Part shown: positions 7,674 to 10,950 of the stretch, one piece after another
Position numbering within the stretch: the first letter of the stretch is position 1
How the letters are laid out: every line of letters begins with the position of its first letter
Assembly (NCBI GenBank): GCA_903904495.1
Contig: CAIVCU010000110.1
Coordinates: 1-10,950 of the forward strand
DNA from: an uncultured Chlorobiaceae bacterium
GTDB lineage: Bacteria > Bacteroidota > Chlorobiia > Chlorobiales > Chlorobiaceae
Direction of reading: 5' to 3'
DNA: 10,950 bases
Position numbers and translations under genes: made by a program
Notes under the pieces: generated by a model
Database searches by the model: none
Told to the model about the DNA's origin: nothing
What the model saw: only the letters and a program-made list of their open reading frames with translations

Positions 7674-8948
7674 TCATTCGAGCGGATTAAAAAGAAGGCC
7701 TGTCATGATTTTCGGGTAGAAAAAGGTCGATTTCTGCGGCATGACCTCCCCTGTTTCCGATACAGCAAGCACCTGGTCAACGGTTGTCGGTTTGACGACA
7801 AATCCGACCTGCACGCGCCCCGAAACGACAGATTCAAAAACCTCCCTGTCGTCCTTCACATAAACAAGATTAGTTTGTTTTGCCATAGCTTCTGTAGAAA
7901 TGCCCAGCAGGCGACCCAGCACGAGATCATGTAAAAGCACCAGACCGAGACGTTTAAGTGCCTCAGGGCGGGCAGGATCAAGAAGAGGATCCGGATCCGT
8001 TTTAAGCGTTATTCCGAATATATTGCCGGAGGTAACCACACCATAGGCATAGTTTGAGGGCTCACCTTCAAGAAATGCCTTCAGGGCTGTTCTGTCCTGC
8101 AGTTCAGTAACGGTAAAAAACTCTTGGAGCCGCAGTTTTAACCTTGCAGCATCAAACCCCTCCAGACTATGCACAAGACGGTGAATCGGAAAAATAATCA
8201 GCCCTTCATCATAAATATTTGCCAGATAAACCAGAATAAAATTATAAGGCTCATTGCCGTTATGTGAGGGATTGGCATCGGCACGCTCATTGCGATAGTT
8301 CACGCCGGTCTCGTATCTGTGGTGTCCGTCAGCAATATAGACAGTACGCTCCAAGAGTGAGTGCTGTAGCTGCTCGATAAGCAGTGGATCGGTGATTCGC
8401 CACATCTTGTTTTGTACACCCTGGAACAGTGCATCAACTATTGGTGGATCGGTTTCGGCAAACGCTTTCAACAATCGATCAGCGGTTTTACTCTCATCGG
8501 CATAGAGACCGAAAATACTGCTGATATTGGCTTTGGTTTTTCTAAACAGATTTAACCGGTCAGCTTTAGGGCCCGAAAGGGTCTTTTCATGAGGCAGAAC
8601 TTTTTTTTCAGCAAATTCATGCAGCCTCAAGGCAGCGAAAAAACCGCTTCGAGTGTGCGGATTTCCTTCAGAATCCTCAAATGTCTGAAAATATGGATAG
8701 ATGGCAGGGAGAGGGTCGTTCTTCAGTTCACCGTTTTGCAGCCACTCACCAAGGCGCAATGCTGCTGCTGTATAGGGGTCAGACTCCAAAGGGAGTTCAA
8801 GCCGTATTGCGTTGAACGGGGAGCTTGCATAGAGCTGCTGTTGCTGTTCTTCTGATATAACATCGTATGGCGGACAAATAAGCCCGGAGGCGTTCAGCAG
8901 TAACTCGGAGTTATAGAGAATCCCTTTAAAGGGTACAATTTCAGGCAT
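7674..8948 (-). CDS. DUF1015 family protein
   Basis: A 424-residue soluble protein of the DUF1015 family, recognised by CPPYDVI (25-31) near the N-terminus, LPHEKTLSGPKADR (118-131), YIADGHHRYETG (204-215) and IHRLVH (255-260). The conserved His, Asp and Arg residues in ADGHHRYE suggest an enzyme or nucleotide-binding site. Relatives have been linked to the SbnI/SerK type of serine kinase and in some bacteria sit near serine biosynthesis genes. That is recall, and I do not claim the activity here. Length is typical for the family (about 400-440). No Shine-Dalgarno is seen. It starts 23 bases after scpA and ends six bases before tsaE on the same strand, so it is inside the operon, which gives no direct clue to its function. 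Confidence 0.92.
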   Translation of the reverse strand: MPEIVPFKGILYNSELLLNASGLICPPYDVISEEQQQQLYASSPFNAIRLELPLESDPYTAAALRLGEWLQNGELKNDPLPAIYPYFQTFEDSEGNPHTRSGFFAALRLHEFAEKKVLPHEKTLSGPKADRLNLFRKTKANISSIFGLYADESKTADRLLKAFAETDPPIVDALFQGVQNKMWRITDPLLIEQLQHSLLERTVYIADGHHRYETGVNYRNERADANPSHNGNEPYNFILVYLANIYDEGLIIFPIHRLVHSLEGFDAARLKLRLQEFFTVTELQDRTALKAFLEGEPSNYAYGVVTSGNIFGITLKTDPDPLLDPARPEALKRLGLVLLHDLVLGRLLGISTEAMAKQTNLVYVKDDREVFESVVSGRVQVGFVVKPTTVDQVLAVSETGEVMPQKSTFFYPKIMTGLLFNPLE

Positions 8949-8971
8949 AGCACAAAAGCATTAATAGATTA

Positions 8972-9706
8972 TTATCGAGGACTCAATACTGTTCTCATGG
9001 TAATCCAGAAATCATCATGACCATCCTTTACCAGTACGATAATTTTTTGGTTTTTACACAACTCAAGAACAGCAAGGAAAGTAACAACAAGAATGATGCG
9101 CTCAGTAACACCTTCAAGTACAGAAAGAAAAGAGAGCGGCACCTGATCCTTTAGGTGCGACAAAATAAGCAGGGACTGCTCTTCCACCGTTACCGGAGCA
9201 TCCTGTACTCTGCGGGTCATGGACCGGGGCATGTATTCCAGAACAGATTTATAGGCATGCATGAGATGGTAAAGCGTTGGCCGATTGACCGGTTCGTCAA
9301 GTTCATCGATAGTCTCGGGCTCAAAAACCTCAAATAAACCACGGCAAAAAAGGTTTTCCCTAACTTCAGCAAGCTGCATCAAGGTAGCTGAGGCCTCTTT
9401 AATCCTTTTGTATTCCAGCAACCGCTGGACAAGTTCTGTTCGCGGATCAAACTCGTCGGCCGGCTCGCCATCCATGGTTGATCGTGGAAGCAACATTTTC
9501 GCCTTGATGCTCATCAGCATTGAGGCCATATAAATAAATTCCGCGGCAACCTCAAGATTCAGGGTTCTGACATCATGGATATAGCCAATAAAATCAGCTG
9601 TAATTTTTGAGATCGGAATATTATAAATATCCAGTTCATCGCGCGTGATAAAAAACAGCAACAAATCAAGCGGCCCTTCAAATTCCTTGAGGCTGATCCT
9701 GAACAT
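8972..9706 (-). CDS. scpA: Segregation and condensation protein A
   Basis: ScpA is the kleisin subunit of the SMC-ScpAB condensin, bridging SMC heads and binding ScpB to organise and segregate the chromosome. The 244-residue protein opens with the diagnostic KEFEGPLDLLLFFI (7-20), followed by LDIYNIPISKITADFIGYI (25-43) and the helix AAEFIYMASMLMSIKAKMLLPRS (54-76). A charged linker follows, then a C-terminal winged-helix-like part (about 180-238; PLSFLSVLEG at 190-199). Length is usual for ScpA. The start is fixed by the family N-terminus, yet the bases before it are pyrimidine-rich with no Shine-Dalgarno. scpB, often adjacent, is absent. It is the first gene of the scpA-DUF1015-tsaE-tsaB operon. 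Confidence 0.97.
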   Translation of the reverse strand: MFRISLKEFEGPLDLLLFFITRDELDIYNIPISKITADFIGYIHDVRTLNLEVAAEFIYMASMLMSIKAKMLLPRSTMDGEPADEFDPRTELVQRLLEYKRIKEASATLMQLAEVRENLFCRGLFEVFEPETIDELDEPVNRPTLYHLMHAYKSVLEYMPRSMTRRVQDAPVTVEEQSLLILSHLKDQVPLSFLSVLEGVTERIILVVTFLAVLELCKNQKIIVLVKDGHDDFWITMRTVLSPR

Positions 9707-9743
9707 TAGCGGGAGGGTGCGTTGACAATATTAGAATAGAAAC

Positions 9744-9773
9744 AAGATAGAAAAAGCAGTATAACTTGTGCAA
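9744..9773 (-). promoter_or_regulatory. Candidate promoter for the scpA operon
   Basis: On the minus strand a -35-like TTGCAC (9773-9768) is followed after 18 bases by a -10-like TATCTT (9749-9744), placing a start about 30 bases before the scpA ATG. The match to a sigma-70 consensus is partial. A competing TATACT lies between them without a good -35. It sits in the 195-base divergent spacer shared with the TPR gene, where a plus-strand TTGACA at 9722-9727 has no good -10 partner. Confidence 0.3.
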
Positions 9774-9901
9774 ATAAACATAATGGAAGTCTGCCGTAAA
9801 GGTATACAGAAAAAAAAGGAACTAGTAATGCCGGAAAACTATATTAGAACTGTACGCTGTTTTCCTGTTTTATCCCTTATAGATTTTTCAGCCGCTCATC
9901 C

Positions 9902-10507
9902 ATGAGAAGGATTGTTTGTTGTATCACAATTGCTGTGGCATTTATTCTGTTGCATATCAGCATTGCCCTTGCTGAATCTGCCAACAGCTATTTCAACGAG
10001 GGATACGAAAAACACCTTCATGGTGACCTTTCAAACGCCATAAAATTATATTCCAAAGCCATTGATAACAACCCGTCTTTTGGCATGGCATACCAGATGA
10101 GGGGCGCAGCAGAACAACAGCTTAAACAATATTCTCAGGCCATCAGCGATTACTCAATGGTCATAAACTGTGGAGAATCATATTTCAAAGCTGTGGGTTA
10201 CTATAACCGAGGGGTGGTGAAAAATATGAGCGGTGAATATGCGGAAGCTATTCCTGATTTTTCACAGGCCATTGAGCTTGATAAAAAAATGGCAACTGCG
10301 TTTTTTCACAGGGGAATCGCAAAAAGTAAAACCGGTGATTTATCCGGACGTCTGGATGACTTCCGCCAGGCGGCAAAACTTGGAGATACCAACGCTGAAA
10401 CATGGTTGAACACCTATTATCCTGCATGGAAGCAGATGCCGTTCATTCCCGTTCCAACTTCAGCAAACCCCTCATCAAGCGAAACCCAGCAACAACAGGG
10501 GCAGTGA
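9902..10507 (+). CDS. Exported tetratricopeptide repeat (TPR) protein
   Basis: A 201-residue protein with a clear N-terminal signal peptide: Arg2-Arg3, a hydrophobic core (about 4-22), and a likely signal peptidase I site after ALA (residue 24, before Glu-Ser). No lipobox cysteine is at the right place, so it is probably a soluble periplasmic protein. Four TPR units of about 34 residues follow, near 27-60, 61-94, 96-129 and 130-163, with the typical pattern in GDLSNAIKLYSKAI and GEYAEAIPDFSQAI. The last 35 or so residues are low in structure, Pro/Ser-rich, and end in a Gln run. TPR domains bind protein partners; no enzyme domain is present, and the partner is unknown. It is the only plus-strand gene, divergent from scpA and convergent with the PII gene. 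No Shine-Dalgarno precedes the ATG, and there is no better start. Confidence 0.9.
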   Translation: MRRIVCCITIAVAFILLHISIALAESANSYFNEGYEKHLHGDLSNAIKLYSKAIDNNPSFGMAYQMRGAAEQQLKQYSQAISDYSMVINCGESYFKAVGYYNRGVVKNMSGEYAEAIPDFSQAIELDKKMATAFFHRGIAKSKTGDLSGRLDDFRQAAKLGDTNAETWLNTYYPAWKQMPFIPVPTSANPSSSETQQQQGQ

Positions 10508-10526
10508 AATAGTCCCTGACCCTGTT
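10494..10526. terminator. Weak inverted repeat between the convergent TPR and PII genes
   Basis: AACAGGG (10494-10500) pairs with CCCTGTT (10520-10526) across a 19-base loop, and a second CCCTG (10514-10518) offers an alternative pairing. The tail on plus (10531 onward) is AT-rich but has no clean T run. It overlaps the end of the TPR gene. It could be a shared terminator for the convergent pair, but the evidence is thin. Confidence 0.22.
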
Positions 10527-10541
10527 ACTGTAAAATAGATT

Positions 10542-10883
10542 TTATATCGCTTTACCGCCACGCTCTCTGGTTCTTATCCGGATACACTCCTCAAGTGGGG
10601 TAATAAATATCTTTCCGTCTCCAATCTCTCCAACCCCATGACTTGCTGCATGAATGATCGTGTCAACAGTGATATCGACAAATTCATTGTTGACAGCAAT
10701 ATCAATACGGATTTTCGGAATAAGGTTTGGCGCTATTTTCTGGCCCCGGTAGATTTCAATGTCCTCCTGCCGGCCATGACCGGTTACCCGGCTGACGGTA
10801 ATTCTTGTTATATCAGCCTGGATCAAGGCCTCTCGAACATGATCGAGCCTGTCCGGCTGAATAATTGCTGTTATCAGTTTCAT
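10542..10883 (-). CDS. glnK: PII-type nitrogen regulatory protein (GlnK-like)
   Basis: PII proteins are trimers that sense 2-oxoglutarate and ATP/ADP and control targets by contact; GlnK types dock on and block Amt ammonium channels. The 113-residue protein starts MKLITAIIQP, has the T-loop region GHGRQEDIEIYRGQ (35-48) with Gln39, the B-loop IGDGKIF and the C-loop IRIRTRERGG. Against GlnB of E. coli the T-loop is one residue shorter, and the site of the uridylylated Tyr51 is Ile50, so control by uridylylation is unlikely. Two or three residues (around HGVGE) are added just before the B-loop. The start lies nine bases after the stop of an Amt-like gene, supporting an amt-glnK operon. The amt context and overall similarity favour GlnK over NifI1 or NifI2. 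No Shine-Dalgarno is visible. Confidence 0.93.
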   Translation of the reverse strand: MKLITAIIQPDRLDHVREALIQADITRITVSRVTGHGRQEDIEIYRGQKIAPNLIPKIRIDIAVNNEFVDITVDTIIHAASHGVGEIGDGKIFITPLEECIRIRTRERGGKAI

Positions 10884-10892
10884 TGCAAAGAG

Positions 10893-10950
10893 TTAATTGA
10901 GGTTGATAAGACCATATCCATGCTCACCATGCATGCTGTGATCAAGACCG
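10893..10950 (-). CDS. amt: 3' end of an ammonium transporter (Amt), cut by the window edge
   Basis: The last 58 bases read on minus give an open frame entering from outside the window: GLDHSMHGEHGYGLINLN then a TAA stop. Amt proteins typically end with a cytoplasmic tail reading about G-x-D-x-x-x-H-G-E-x-A-Y, and Gly-Leu-Asp, His-Gly-Glu and the following Tyr are kept here. The nine-base gap to a PII gene is the classic amt-glnK arrangement. Only 18 residues are seen, so the call rests on this tail and the neighbour. Confidence 0.75.
   Translation of the reverse strand, partial: GLDHSMHGEHGYGLINLN

Noticed and set aside
9722..9750. Plus-strand TTGACA as a promoter of the TPR gene
   Set aside because: Perfect -35 hexamer but no acceptable -10 at 16-18 bases, and it lies about 180 bases from the start codon.
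1..10950. Search for CRISPR arrays, tRNA or rRNA genes, insertion sequences, toxin-antitoxin or defence genes
   Set aside because: No regular direct repeats with spacers, no cloverleaf-like sequence noticed, no transposase or toxin motifs in any frame with coding character.

Overview
The window is mostly a housekeeping stretch of a bacterial chromosome, read almost entirely from the minus strand. Ten of the eleven complete genes lie on minus, and one secreted TPR gene lies on plus. Moderate base composition, the PII type next to the tail of an ammonium transporter, the mix of housekeeping genes and sparse Shine-Dalgarno sequences suggest a green sulfur bacterium (Chlorobiaceae: Chlorobium, Pelodictyon or Prosthecochloris). 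That is an inference from general resemblance and was not tested by a search.

Layout from left to right. Positions 1-754 hold no convincing gene. They contain a decayed 9-base tandem repeat, a cluster of small hairpins, a sequence resembling a dispersed intergenic repeat, and the pyrG terminator. Next, in transcription order on minus, come gyrA (DNA gyrase A), a small tandem-CDGSH iron-sulfur protein, and pyrG (CTP synthase). Their gaps are 56 and 36 bases with no terminator visible between them, so they may form one transcript ending at the hairpin at 679-709. Upstream of gyrA are rsfS (ribosome silencing factor) and a 102-residue DUF6794-like protein, each separated by a longer spacer.

Positions 6565-9706 look like a tight minus-strand operon: scpA, a DUF1015 protein, tsaE, tsaB. 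The gaps are 23 and 6 bases, then a 4-base ATGA overlap. It joins chromosome condensation (ScpA), two parts of the tRNA t6A37 machinery (TsaE, TsaB) and a protein of unsettled function. A 195-base divergent spacer separates scpA from a plus-strand gene for an exported four-repeat TPR protein. That gene converges on a glnK-type PII gene. The last 58 bases encode the C-terminal end of what is very probably an Amt ammonium transporter, giving an amt-glnK pair.

I found no mobile element, CRISPR array, RNA gene, toxin-antitoxin or defence system. The points most worth a second look are the PII protein lacking the uridylylation tyrosine, the amt tail at the window edge, the CDGSH gene between gyrA and pyrG, the DUF1015 protein inside the scpA-tsa operon, the general lack of Shine-Dalgarno sequences, and the repeat-derived spacer at the left.
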